Positions 52,008 to 63,559 of a DNA stretch of 64,000 bases are shown piece by piece (within the stretch, counting starts at the first letter, position 1; every line of letters begins with the position of its first letter). A program made the translations under genes and the position numbers. Under the pieces are notes generated by a model, which saw only the letters and a program-made list of their open reading frames with translations, did no database searches and was not told where the DNA came from. Source of the stretch: Streptomyces roseoverticillatus (GTDB lineage Bacteria; Actinomycetota; Actinomycetes; Streptomycetales; Streptomycetaceae); assembly GCF_000719265.1 (NCBI RefSeq), contig NZ_JOFL01000017.1, forward strand, positions 62,001-126,000. The letters run 5' to 3'.

Positions 52008-53668
52008 GGTGCGGTCCTCCTCGGGAGCTCCCGGCCGGTGGCGCGGGGAGCGGAATCGGTGGTGCCGGCGGAAACCTCCGGCGCGGGCGGGGCCGCGTTC
52101 ACCGGCTCGGCCGCCTCGGACGCCTCGGCCGCCTCGGCAGAGGCGGCCGGTTCCGCCAGGCGGCGGATGGCCGCCATCGGGACCACCAGCCAGTCCGGCC
52201 GGTGGCGGGCCTCGTAGAGGACCTCGTAGACGGCCTTGTCCGTCTCGTGGGCGCGCAGCAGCTGCGGCTCCTCGCGCGGGTCGCCGTGCACCGCGCCGTA
52301 GCCCTCGCAGAACGCGGCGCGGGCGCGCTCCGGCCAGCTGGTGCCGGCCGCCCGGCCGACCGCCGCCGCGTAGTCGAAGGAGCGCAGCATCCCGGCGACA
52401 TCGCGGGCGGTCGGCTGCGGGCGGGTGCGCTCGGCCAGCGGGCGGGCGGGCTCGCCCTCGAAGTCGATGAGCGCCCAGCGCCCGTCCTCGGCCGTGCGCA
52501 GGGCCTGCCCGAGGTGGAGGTCGCCGTGGATGCGCTGGGCGCGCCACGTGCGCCCGGCCCGGCCGAGCGCGGCCAGGTCGTCGTAGGCGCCGCGCAGCGC
52601 GGCCCGGTAGGGGCGCAGCGCGGGGACGGCGTCGGCGGCGATGTCGAGGCGGCGGGTCATGGCGGCGGCGAGGTGTTCGAGCTGGGGGCGGCGCAGCACG
52701 ACCGTGGGCAGCGCCTCGGCCAGCGCCCCGTGCACCTCGGCGGTGGCGTGGCCGAGGGCGCGGGCGGAGGCCGTGAAGTCGGCGCGGACGGCGAGGGCGC
52801 TGAGGGCGAGCTGCCAGCCGTCGGCGGAGCCGGGCAGGTAGGGCTGGAGGACGCCGAGCGTCATGGGCTCGGCGCCCGCGCCGGGCACGACGGCCTCGAA
52901 CCAGGCGGCGGGCGCGGGCACCCGGGCGCAGCCGGTGCCGGCGAGGGCGCGGGGGAGTTCGAGGTCGGGGTTGGTGCCGGGGCAGACGCGGCGGAAGAGC
53001 TTGAGGATGTACGTTTCGCCGTAGACGACGGAGGAGTTGGACTGCTCGGCGCCGATGAGCCGGGGCGCGAGCCCGGCGCCGATGACGACGCCCTCCTCGC
53101 GCGTGAAGCGCAGGGGGCCGAGCCGGCCGGGCAGCCGCAGCCGCTCCAGGAGCAGGGTGGCGAGCCGGGGGTCGGTCAGGCCCTCGTAGACGGCGCGGCC
53201 GTGCAGCGGGCCGCCGGCGGGGCGGCCGATGAGGGCGGGCGCCAGGTGCGGCGGCAGGACGTCCTGCACGCCGAGCAGGAGTTGGTAGCAGTCGTCGGTG
53301 CCGGCGTGGATGGCGGGCCCCGGGGCGGCGCCTTCGGACCGGGCGGCGCCGGGCGAGCCGGGCTGCTGGGCCCGCACGAGCAGGTGGAGCAGGCCCGGAG
53401 TGGTCGTGCCGGCGAGGTGCGGCAGCAGCTCCGTGGCCGCGACGAGCGTGAAGCCGGTGATGGGGCGGCCCTTGCCGGCGAACCAGCGCTGACGGGGCAG
53501 CCACTCGGAGAGCAGCGGCACCAGCGACCCCAGCAGCCCCGCGTCGGCGGTCTCCGCCTCGGGCGCGTGGGCCGCGGGGGCGGCGCGGACCGAGGACAGC
53601 AGCGGGCCGGGAGAGCCGGAGGCCCCCCGGCGTCCGGTGCCCCGGCGGGACGGTGCAGCGTCCGACAT
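52004..53668 (-). CDS. mak: Maltokinase (Pep2/Mak)
   Basis: This 554-residue kinase phosphorylates maltose from TreS to maltose-1-phosphate, the GlgE substrate. It has the actinobacterial maltokinase N-terminal cap (about 45-120; [20 protein letters not shown]) and an aminoglycoside-phosphotransferase-like kinase domain with the catalytic loop [13 protein letters not shown] and [13 protein letters not shown] (metal-binding Asp). The first 40 residues and last 35 residues are low-complexity and probably disordered. It overlaps glgB by 4 bp and is separated from treS by 324 bp, so it may have an extra promoter. Confidence 0.94.
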
Positions 53669-53992
53669 GGCGTCGCGTCCTTTCCCCGGGGCGTGGCATA
53701 TGGGGCAAAGTGTCCCGGATCGTGGTCCCGGATTGCGGCATTGACCTGTACGCGGTGCTGGGGTCCCCGGCCGGAGCCGGGGTGTCGGGCGGGGTGATCG
53801 TCCGTTGCGGTCAGCGCCTGCGGCCCCTGGATCGGCGCGCGGCGGCCGGGGTGCGGCCCCTGCGGCGGTCCCCGAAGCGGAAGCGATCCGTTCGGCCCGG
53901 CTCGTGCGTAGTAGTACGAGTTCCCAGGGTTTCCGGGGGAAAACCGCCCGTGCGCGGCCGGCCGGCGGGCGCCGGCGCGCACGGGAGCGCCC
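53669..53992. other. 324-bp gap between treS and mak
   Basis: No gene is seen. A small hairpin CCCCGGC-cgga-GCCGGGG (53765-53782) and GC-rich dyads around 53800-53870 may attenuate treS read-through. The minus-strand segment near 53900-53930 (GGAACTCGTACTACTACG) is AT-richer and could hold a promoter for mak-glgB. In many actinomycetes treS and mak are adjacent or fused, so a gap of this size is notable. Confidence 0.45.
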
Positions 53993-55722
<1,730 letters not shown>

Positions 55723-55726
<4 letters not shown>

Positions 55727-57720
55727 GGTGTGGGTGACCCTCCGATCGGTGAGGACGGTCGCAGCGAGAACACGTGCGCGGGCGCGATGGAACGGCCCGG
55801 CTCGAGGCGCACATAGTTGTCCCTGCCCCAGTGATAGGTCTCTCCGGTGAGCTCGTCGCGCACCGGGACGGACTCATGCCATGCGAGGCCGAGTTCCGGC
55901 ATGTCCAACGAGACCGTGGCCTCGTGGGTGTGGTGGGGGTCGAGGTTGACAACGGTGAGGACGCACGAGCTGCCCGCACGCTTGGAATAGGCGATGACGG
56001 CGTCATTGTCGGCGTGATGGAAACGCAGGTTGCGCAACTGCCGCAGGGCGGGCTGGCGCCGTCGCAGCCGGTTGAGCGCGGTGATCAGCGGGGCCAGGCT
56101 GCGCCCCTCGCGCTCGGCCGCCGCCCAGTCGCGCGGCCGCAGCTGGTATTTCTCCGAGTCCAGGTATTCCTCGCTCCCGGGGTGCACCGGAGTGTTCTCG
56201 CACAGTTCGTAACCGGCGTAGACGCCCCAGGAGGGGGAGAGCGTCGCGGCGAGGACGGCGCGCGCCTCGAAGGCGGCCCGCCCGCCGTGCTGCAGAAAGG
56301 CGTGCAGGATGTCCGGGGTGTTCACGAAGAGGTTGGGGCGCATGAGCGCGGCCGACTCCCCGGACAGCTCCGTGAGGTAGCCGGTGAGCTCCTGCTTGGT
56401 GTTGCGCCAGGTGAAGTAGGTGTACGACTGCTGGAATCCGATCGCGCCGAGCGTGCGCATCATCGCGGGCCGGGTGAAGGCCTCGGCGAGGAAGACCACG
56501 TCCGGATCGGTGCGGCCGATCTCGGCGATCACCTTCTCCCAGAAGACCACCGGCTTGGTGTGCGGATTGTCGACCCGGAAGATCCGCACGCCGCGCTCCA
56601 TCCAGAACCGCAGCACGCGCAGGCTCTCGCGGAGCAGCCCGTCGAAGTCCTCGTCGAAGGCCAGCGGATAGATGTCCTGGTACTTCTTCGGCGGGTTTTC
56701 GGCGTAGGCGATCGTGCCGTCGGCGCGGTGGTGGAACCACTCGGGGTGCTTGGCTACCCAAGGGTGGTCCGGCGAGCACTGCAGCGCGAAGTCGAGGGCC
56801 ACCTCCATGCGCAGCTCGCGGGCGCGCGCGACGAAGTGGTCGAAGTCCTCGAAGGTGCCGAGGTCCGGGTGGAGGGCGTCGTGCCCGCCGTCGGCCGAGC
56901 CGATCGCCCACGGGCTGCCGACGTCGTACGGGCCCGCGGTGAGGGCATTGTTGGGGCCCTTGCGGTACGCGGTGCCGATGGGGTGCACCGGCGGCAGGTA
57001 GACGACGTCGAAACCCATGGCGGCGACGGCCGGCAGCCGCCGCGCCGCGGTCCGGAACGTGCCGCTGCGGGCGGGCCGCCGCCCCTCCGCGGGCGTCGCC
57101 CCCTCGGAGCGCGGGAACATCTCGTACCAGGACCCGAACAGCGCCCGCTCGCGCTCCACCAGCACCGGCACCGGCCGGCTCGCGGACACCAGCTCGCGCA
57201 GGGGGTGCTCGGCCAGGGCCGCCGTGACCGGGGGCGCGAGGGCGGCCGCGAGCCGGGCGGTGGCCGGCCGGCCCGGGTCGCGCAGCGCGTCGACGGCGGT
57301 CAGCACCGCCTCGCGGCCCTCCTTCTTCGGCACCCCGGCGGCGGCCCGCTCGTACAGCAGCGCGCCCTCCTCCAGCACGAGTTGGACGTCCATCCCGGCC
57401 GGGATCTTCACCGAGGCCGTCCGGCGCCACGACGTCACCGGATCGCTCCACGCCTCCACCGCGTACGTCCAGCGCCCCTCGCTGTCCGGGGTCACGTCCG
57501 CGCCCCAGCGGTCGGTGCCGGGGGTCAGCTCGCGCATGGGGGTCCAGGGGCCGCAGCGGCCCGCCGGGTCGCGCAGCACCACATTCGCGCCCAGCGCGTC
57601 GTGGCCCTCGCGGAAGACGGTGGCGGTGACCTGGAAGGTCTCGCCGACGACCGCCTTGACCGGCCGGCGGCCGCAGTCCACGAGCGGCCCGAGGTCCAGG
57701 ACGGGGATACGACCGATCAT
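55723..57720 (-). CDS. glgE: Alpha-1,4-glucan:maltose-1-phosphate maltosyltransferase GlgE
   Basis: This 665-residue GH13_3 enzyme adds maltosyl units from maltose-1-phosphate to alpha-glucan. ATG 57720 starts the usual [16 protein letters not shown]-terminus. The domains are an N-terminal beta sandwich with helical bundle (about 1-190), the barrel (about 195-560) and a C-terminal sandwich. Catalytic residues are visible in [17 protein letters not shown] (nucleophile Asp near 384), [11 protein letters not shown] (acid/base Glu) and [12 protein letters not shown] (Asp). It is first in the glgE-treS-mak-glgB run. The phosphate-pocket region [14 protein letters not shown] [14 protein letters not shown] is intact. 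Confidence 0.97.
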
Positions 57721-58405
57721 GGGATCACCTGAGGAGGGAGAAGGGGGCGGGAAGAAAGGAACGGAGCGGCGGTACTGGCGGGTTCTGCTCTTTCTATCTG
57801 CTCCGCCGGCCGTCGGCTGGGTGCGGGCATGACTGCTCCTGACCGCGTTCACTCGGGTGGGTGCGGAAGAAATGCGGAAGAGCCGGGGACGGGCATTCGG
57901 GGCGGCGGACTACTACGGCCTGCATACCGGTTGAGCTTTCCCACCGGTCCCGGGCGGGCATGCCCGCACCGTGGGACCTACCGGTGCGTAGTTCCCGTGG
58001 CACCGGCTGGGGAGGATGGTCGGCACTCCGTCACCCGTACGAAGTCTCCTCGCTGGGCCGATCGTGTGCAATGCGCGAAAACCGGGTAACCGGCGGCCAG
58101 ACGGGGGAATGGCGCGCGCCGACGGCCGTAGCGGTAACCGGCCGCCGCCGTTCCTGCTGTACGCGCGGCGTATTCACACCTCGTACGGATGCCGTACCCG
58201 CCGCAGTGACGCGTACGGTCCGCTTCCACGCGCGGTCCACCATGCGGACGCCTTTCCCGGCCGGGCGGATGAGCCCCGGCTGCGCAGGACGGCCCGTCCC
58301 CGCGCGCCGCAGCAGGGGGCGCACTTCCCGCCTGCACCTGCCAGGAGCAGGCAGTTGCCGCGAAGCGCCACGAAGCCCCCCGGCCTCCCCGCTACCGTCG
58401 TGGGG
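57721..58405. other. 685-bp divergent control region between glgE and glgP
   Basis: This is the longest gene-free stretch of the window. Open frames exist but have no ribosome site and the base pattern of non-coding DNA. The region near 57780-57800 (TTCTGCTCTTTCTATCTGC) is AT-rich and may hold the glgE promoter. Repeated GTACGG/CCGTAC blocks occur at 58036, 58180 and 58215. Because synthesis (glgE) and breakdown (glgP) genes face away from each other here, regulatory sites for both are expected. I cannot define them further. Confidence 0.5.
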
Positions 58406-61033
58406 GTGAAGGCCATTCGTCGATTCAGCGTGCGCCCCGTTCTCCCGGAGCCCCTACGACCGCTCAGCGAGCTGGCGCACAACCTGCGCTGGTCCTGGCA
58501 CCCCGAGACCCGTGAGCTCTTCCAGGCCGTCGACCCCGAGGGCTGGCGGGCCGCCGCCGGCGACCCCATGCGGCTGCTGGGCTCCGTGCCCGCCGCCCGG
58601 CTCGCCGCCCTCGCCGACGACCGCCGCTTCCGGCGCCGGCTCGCCGCCGCCGCCGACGACCTGCAGGACTACCTCACCGGCCGGCGCTGGTACCAGGAGC
58701 AGCCCGAGGGACTGCCCGCCGCCATCGCCTACTTCTCGCCCGAGTTCGGCATCACCGCCGCCCTCCCGCAGTACAGCGGCGGCCTCGGCATCCTCGCCGG
58801 CGACCACCTGAAGTCCGCCAGCGACCTCGGCGTCCCCCTCATCGGCGTCGGGCTGCTCTACCGCCACGGCTACTTCCGCCAGTCCCTCTCCCGCGAGGGC
58901 TGGCAGCAGGAGCACTACCCCCTGCTCGACCCCAACGAGCTGCCCCTCACCATGCTCCGCGAGCCCGACGGCAGCGCCAGCCGGATCTCCCTCGCCCTGC
59001 CCGGCGGCCGCTCCCTGCGCGCCTACATCTGGCAGGCCCGCGTCGGCCGCGTGCCGCTGCTGCTCCTCGACTCCGACGTCGAGGAGAACGGCCCCGGCGA
59101 GCGCGAGGTCACCGACCGGCTCTACGGCGGCGGCGGAGAGCACCGGCTGCTGCAGGAGATGCTCCTCGGCATCGGCGGCGTCCGCGCCGTGCGCACCTAC
59201 TGCCGGCTCACCGGCCACCCCGAGCCCGAGGTCTTCCACACCAACGAGGGCCACGCCGGCTTCCTCGGCCTGGAGCGCATCCGCGAACTCGTCACCACCG
59301 GGCTGGACTTCGACGCCGCCCTGGAGCGCGCCCGCGCCGGAGCCGTCTTCACCACCCACACCCCCGTGCCCGCCGGCATCGACCGCTTCGACCGCGAGCT
59401 CGTCGCCCGCCACTTCGGCCCCGCCGGCGAACTCCCCGGCATCGACGTCGAACGCGTCCTCGAACTGGGCCTGGAGACCTACCCCGGCGGCGAGCCCAAC
59501 CTCTTCAACATGGCCGTCATGGGCCTGCGCCTCGCCCAGCGCGCCAACGGCGTCTCCACCCTCCACGGACAGGTCAGCCGGCAGATGTTCGCCGGCCTGT
59601 GGCCCGGCTTCGACCCCGAGGAGGTGCCCATCGACTCCGTCACCAACGGCGTCCACGCCCCCACCTGGGTCGCCCCCGAGGTGCTGCGCCTGGGCGCCCG
59701 CCGGGTCGGCGCCGGCCGCGCCGAGGACGCCCTGGCCGTCGGCGGCTCGCAGCGCTGGGACGCCCTCGCCGAGATCCCCGACGCCGACATCTGGGAGCTG
59801 CGCCGCACCCTGCGCGAACAGCTGGTCGAGGAGGTGCGCGAGCGGCTGCGCGCCGCCTGGCGCGAGCGCGGCGCCGGCACCGCCGAGCTCGGCTGGATCG
59901 ACGGCGTCCTCGACCCGGACGTCCTCACCATCGGCTTCGCCCGCCGCGTCCCCTCGTACAAGCGCCTCACCCTCATGCTCCGCGACCGCGACCGCCTCAT
60001 GGAGCTCCTCCTGCACCCCGAGCGCCCCGTGCAGATCGTCGTCGCCGGCAAGGCCCACCCCGCCGACGACAGCGGCAAGCGCCTCGTGCAGGAGCTCGTG
60101 CGCTTCGCCGACGACCCGCGCGTGCGCCGCCGCCTGGTCTTCCTGCCCGACTACGGCATGGCCATGGCCCAGCGGCTCTACCCCGGCTGCGACGTCTGGC
60201 TCAACAACCCCCTGCGGCCGCTGGAGGCCTGCGGCACCTCGGGGATGAAGGCCGCCCTCAACGGCTGCCTCAACCTCTCGGTGCTCGACGGCTGGTGGGA
60301 CGAGTGGTACGAGCCCGACTTCGGCTGGGCCATCCCCACCGCCGACGGCGCGGCCATGGAAGAGAACCGCCGCGACGACCTGGAGGCGGCGGCCCTCTAC
60401 GACCTGCTGGAGCGGCGGGTCGCCCCCCGCTTCTACGACCGGGCGCACGGCGGGCTCCCCGGCCGCTGGATCGAGATGGTCCGGCGCACGCTGACCACGC
60501 TCGGCCCGAAGGTCCTCGCCGGGCGCATGGTGCGCGAGTACGTGGAGCGGCTCTACGCCCCCGCCGCCGAGTCCCAGCGGGCCCTCACGCCCGCCGCGGC
60601 GAGCGAGCTGGCCACCTGGAAGGCCCGGGTGCGGGCCGGCTGGCCGGGCGTGGCCGTCGACCACGTGGAGGCCGTCGCGGACACCGCCCTCAACGGCACG
60701 GCGACCCTCGGCTCCACGGTCTCCCTGCGGGTGAGCGTCACGCTCGGCCCGCTGGACCCGGCGGACGTCGAGGTGCAGGCCGTCGCGGGGCGCGTCGACC
60801 CCACCGACCGGCTGAGCCAGACCGCCGTCTTTCCCCTCAAGCCCGCCGGCGGCCCGGCCCTCGACGGCCGCCGCCTCTACGAGGGCCCGCTCACCCTCGA
60901 CCGCACGGGCCCCTTCGGCTACACCGTCCGCATCCTGCCCGCGCACCGGCTGCTGTCCAGCGGCGCGGAGATGGGCCTGGTGACCCTCCCGTCGGAGGCG
61001 ACGGGGGAGGCGGCGGGGGTCCTGCTGCGCTGA
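58406..61033 (+). CDS. glgP: Alpha-glucan (glycogen) phosphorylase GlgP, GT35 with DUF3417
   Basis: This 875-residue enzyme releases glucose-1-phosphate from alpha-glucan. GTG 58406 (VKAIRRFSVRPVLPEPL) begins the conserved N-terminus; GTG 58400 is an alternative. No ribosome site is visible. The DUF3417 domain (about 15-120; ELAHNLRWSWHPETRELFQ) precedes the GT35 catalytic domain: YFSPEFGITAALPQYSGGLG, HTNEGHAGFLGLERI, SVTNGVHAPTWV, FARRVPSYKRLTL and the pyridoxal-phosphate lysine in EACGTSGMKAALNG (Lys615). This is the shorter-active-site type found in actinomycetes. It is divergent from the glgE operon and convergent with the protease gene. Confidence 0.95.
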   Translation: MKAIRRFSVRPVLPEPLRPLSELAHNLRWSWHPETRELFQAVDPEGWRAAAGDPMRLLGSVPAARLAALADDRRFRRRLAAAADDLQDYLTGRRWYQEQPEGLPAAIAYFSPEFGITAALPQYSGGLGILAGDHLKSASDLGVPLIGVGLLYRHGYFRQSLSREGWQQEHYPLLDPNELPLTMLREPDGSASRISLALPGGRSLRAYIWQARVGRVPLLLLDSDVEENGPGEREVTDRLYGGGGEHRLLQEMLLGIGGVRAVRTYCRLTGHPEPEVFHTNEGHAGFLGLERIRELVTTGLDFDAALERARAGAVFTTHTPVPAGIDRFDRELVARHFGPAGELPGIDVERVLELGLETYPGGEPNLFNMAVMGLRLAQRANGVSTLHGQVSRQMFAGLWPGFDPEEVPIDSVTNGVHAPTWVAPEVLRLGARRVGAGRAEDALAVGGSQRWDALAEIPDADIWELRRTLREQLVEEVRERLRAAWRERGAGTAELGWIDGVLDPDVLTIGFARRVPSYKRLTLMLRDRDRLMELLLHPERPVQIVVAGKAHPADDSGKRLVQELVRFADDPRVRRRLVFLPDYGMAMAQRLYPGCDVWLNNPLRPLEACGTSGMKAALNGCLNLSVLDGWWDEWYEPDFGWAIPTADGAAMEENRRDDLEAAALYDLLERRVAPRFYDRAHGGLPGRWIEMVRRTLTTLGPKVLAGRMVREYVERLYAPAAESQRALTPAAASELATWKARVRAGWPGVAVDHVEAVADTALNGTATLGSTVSLRVSVTLGPLDPADVEVQAVAGRVDPTDRLSQTAVFPLKPAGGPALDGRRLYEGPLTLDRTGPFGYTVRILPAHRLLSSGAEMGLVTLPSEATGEAAGVLLR

Positions 61034-61088
61034 GGGTTCCGGCCGCGGCCGCGGTGCTCTTCGGCGTGCCGCGGCCCGCACGTGCGTG

Positions 61089-61131
61089 GGGCGCCGTCCG
61101 GGGGAGTCGGTGCTCACCCCGGACGGCGCCC
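61089..61131. terminator. Bidirectional terminator between glgP and the M4 protease
   Basis: A perfect 15-bp stem, GGGCGCCGTCCGGGG (61089-61103) with its complement at 61117-61131, has a 13-nt loop. It lies 55 bp after the glgP stop, in the 216-bp gap of two convergent genes. Confidence 0.85.
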
Positions 61132-61149
61132 GGTTCAGGGGCCGTCGGC

Positions 61150-61245
61150 CGTTGCAGTACCGCGCCCCGTAAGGGGCGCGGGGCTGTGTCATCTGCGGCT
61201 ACGCCGCGTGGGCGCGACCAGCCACATACGGCCCGCAGGGGCGGG
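61150..61245. repeat. Dispersed Streptomyces intergenic repeat element
   Basis: The hairpin CCGCGCCCC-gtaa-GGGGCGCGG (61160-61181) is followed by GGCTGTGTCATCTGCGGC, then GCGTGGGCGCGACCAGCCAC and GGCCCGCAG. I recognise this series from memory as a high-copy intergenic element of Streptomyces chromosomes. It ends just before the protease stop at 61250. Function unknown. Confidence 0.65.
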
Positions 61246-61249
61246 ACTA

Positions 61250-63559
61250 TCAGAAGCTCAGCTTCCAGCCGTTGATCGTGCCGGTGTCGGACGAGTACAC
61301 GTCCTGCACCGAAAGCTTCCACGTGCCGGGCGCCGAGACCGCCGACGCGTCGACCGTGTAGGTCTCCTTCACGTCCGCCGCGGAGTCCCAGGAGTCCGTG
61401 TCCTTCAGCCGCCACGTCTTGCCGTCGGGCGCGACGAGGTCGATCTGCAGGTCACCGCGGTAGGTGTGCGTGATGTTCACGTCCACCTTCAGGGCGGAGG
61501 AGCCGTTGCCGCTGCGCGTGACGACGATCGGCGAGGTCACGGCGGCACCCGCGTCGGGGATGGCGACGGGGCTGGTGCTCTCGAAGACGCTGCCGCCGCC
61601 CGTGGTGTTCACGGTCCACTTGAAGGACGCGCTGCCGGACTTGCCGGCGGAGTCCTTGACCGTGACGGTCACGTTGCTGGTGCCGGTGGTGGTCGGCGTG
61701 CCGGAGATCAGGCCGGTGGAGGCGTTGATCGACAGGCCGGCGGGCAGGCCGGTGGCCGAGTAGCTCAGGGAGCCGGCGGTGCCGCTGGTGGCCTTGATCT
61801 GCAAGGAGACGGCGGTGTTCACGATGCTCGTCTGGTCACCGGGGGCCGTGACGTTGACCCCGGTCCCGGGGGTGGCCCGGCTGCCGACGTTGATCGCGGC
61901 CCATGCGTTGGCCACGTTGTTGTACGTGTCGCTGCCCACGCCGAAGAGCTCGCCCGCGGCCCACAGCGTCGCCTCGCGCGCCCCGGCGTAGTCGGTGGTG
62001 GACTGCATGCGCCCGGTGAGCGCCTTGAACCAGATCTTCGCGGCGTTGTCGCGGCCGATGCCGGTCACGGGCAGGCCGTCGGAGGTCGGCGAGTCGTACG
62101 AGACGCCGTTGATCACCTTGGCGCCGCTGCCCTCGGAGGCGAGGTAGAACCAGTGGTTGGCGGGGCCGGACGAGTAGTGCACGTCGATGCCGCCGAGGCC
62201 CGAGTACCAGGCGTCCTTGGAACGGCCGTCCTTGCTGGGCTTGTCCATGTAGCGCAGCGGGGTGCCGTTGCCATTGATGTTGATCTTCTCGCCGACGAGG
62301 TAGTCGCCCACGTCGTTGGGGTTGTCGGCCCAGAACTCGACCGCGGCGGCGAAGATGTCCGAGGTGGCCTCGTTGAGGCCGCCGGACTCGCCGGCGTAGT
62401 TGAGGTTGGCGGTGGCCGAGGTGACGCCGTGCGTCATCTCGTGCGCGGCCACGTCGATCGAGGTGAGCGGCTTGGAGTTGCCGGAGCCGTCGCCGTAGGT
62501 CATGCAGAAGCAGTCGTCCGACCAGAAGGCGTTGACGTAGTTGCTGCCGTAGTGGACGCGGCTGTACGCGCCGACGCCGTCACCGCGGATGCCACTGCGC
62601 CCGTGCACGTTCTTGTAGTAGTCCCACGTCAGCTGGGCGCCGTACTGCGCGTCCACGCCGGCGGTGGCCGGGTCGCCGGTGGTGCCGTTGCCCCACACGT
62701 CGTCGGCGTCGGTGAAGAGGGTGCCGGTGCCGGAGGAGCCGCGGTTGAGGTTGTACGTCTTGTGGCCGCCGCGCGAGGCGTCATTGAGCTGGTACGAGCC
62801 GCCCGACTGCGAGGTGCCGATGGTGACGCGGCCGCTGTACTGGCTGTTGCCGGTGCCCTGCTTGACGCCCTGGAACTCGAAGAGCTTCTCGCCCGTCCGC
62901 GCGTCGGTGATGACGTGCAGCTGGTTGGGGGTGCCGTCCTCCTGGAGGCCGCCCACGACGGTCTCGTAGGCGAGGACCGGGGTGCCCTTCGCCGCCCACA
63001 CGATCTTGCGGGGCGCCTTGTCGGCCTTCGTGGCCTTCGAGCCCTGCGCGCCGGCGGCCTTCACGGCCTGCTTCTCGGCGCTGGAGGCGGACAGCGAGGG
63101 CGTGGTCGTCGCGACCGCCAGCCGGGCCTTGGTCGCCTTGGCGACGCTCTTGAGGCTGCCGCCCTTGGCGGTGTCGACGACGAGGTCGCCGCCGAGGACG
63201 GGCAGGCCGTCGTAGGTCCGCTCGTAGCGGGTGTGCACGGTGCCGTTGACGTCCCTGACGACGTCCTTGACGACCAGCTTCTCGTTCGGGCCGAGGCCGA
63301 GGGCCCGGGCGGTCTCCGCCTTCGCCGCCTCGGCCTGCCGTATGAGCTCGGCGCGCTGCGCGGGGGTGAGCTTGGCGGGCAGGGCGCCGGGGTCGGCCTT
63401 GGCGACGACCTGGCGCGGGGCGCTGCCCCGGGCGGCCGGGCCGGCCGTGGCGGTGCCGGTCTGGGTGCCGACGGCGAGCATCGCCGAGACGGCGACCAGC
63501 GCGCCGGCGGCGACGGCTCTCTTCTGGGGGGAGCGTCGGGTCTGGGGGGTGGGTCTCAC
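61250..63559 (-). CDS. Secreted M4 (thermolysin-type) metalloprotease with P domain
   Basis: The 769-residue preproprotein starts at GTG 63559 with GGAG upstream. The order is a signal peptide (about 1-40; RRSPQKRAVAAGALVAVSAM), an FTP/PepSY propeptide (about 45-220), and the M4 catalytic domain with zinc motif HEMTHG (about 372) and the third ligand in GGLNEATSDIF. Also present are SSGPANHWFYLAS, the M4 C-terminal domain with GIGRDNAAKIWFKALT, a putative Ig-like module (SATGLPAGLSINASTGLISG) and a C-terminal proprotein-convertase P domain (VDVNITHTYRGDLQIDLVAP, then KLSVQDVYSSDTGTINGWKL). It degrades extracellular protein and is activated by autocleavage of the propeptide. Confidence 0.95.
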   Translation of the reverse strand: MRPTPQTRRSPQKRAVAAGALVAVSAMLAVGTQTGTATAGPAARGSAPRQVVAKADPGALPAKLTPAQRAELIRQAEAAKAETARALGLGPNEKLVVKDVVRDVNGTVHTRYERTYDGLPVLGGDLVVDTAKGGSLKSVAKATKARLAVATTTPSLSASSAEKQAVKAAGAQGSKATKADKAPRKIVWAAKGTPVLAYETVVGGLQEDGTPNQLHVITDARTGEKLFEFQGVKQGTGNSQYSGRVTIGTSQSGGSYQLNDASRGGHKTYNLNRGSSGTGTLFTDADDVWGNGTTGDPATAGVDAQYGAQLTWDYYKNVHGRSGIRGDGVGAYSRVHYGSNYVNAFWSDDCFCMTYGDGSGNSKPLTSIDVAAHEMTHGVTSATANLNYAGESGGLNEATSDIFAAAVEFWADNPNDVGDYLVGEKININGNGTPLRYMDKPSKDGRSKDAWYSGLGGIDVHYSSGPANHWFYLASEGSGAKVINGVSYDSPTSDGLPVTGIGRDNAAKIWFKALTGRMQSTTDYAGAREATLWAAGELFGVGSDTYNNVANAWAAINVGSRATPGTGVNVTAPGDQTSIVNTAVSLQIKATSGTAGSLSYSATGLPAGLSINASTGLISGTPTTTGTSNVTVTVKDSAGKSGSASFKWTVNTTGGGSVFESTSPVAIPDAGAAVTSPIVVTRSGNGSSALKVDVNITHTYRGDLQIDLVAPDGKTWRLKDTDSWDSAADVKETYTVDASAVSAPGTWKLSVQDVYSSDTGTINGWKLSF

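Noticed and set aside
57829..58400. Small frames in the glgE-glgP gap as genes
   Set aside because: They have no ribosome site, no conserved composition, and frames open on both strands at once, as expected for GC-rich non-coding DNA.
58454..61192. 912-codon minus-strand frame opposite glgP
   Set aside because: It is the Val/Gly/Asp-rich antisense product of a GC-biased phosphorylase gene, with no recognisable domain.
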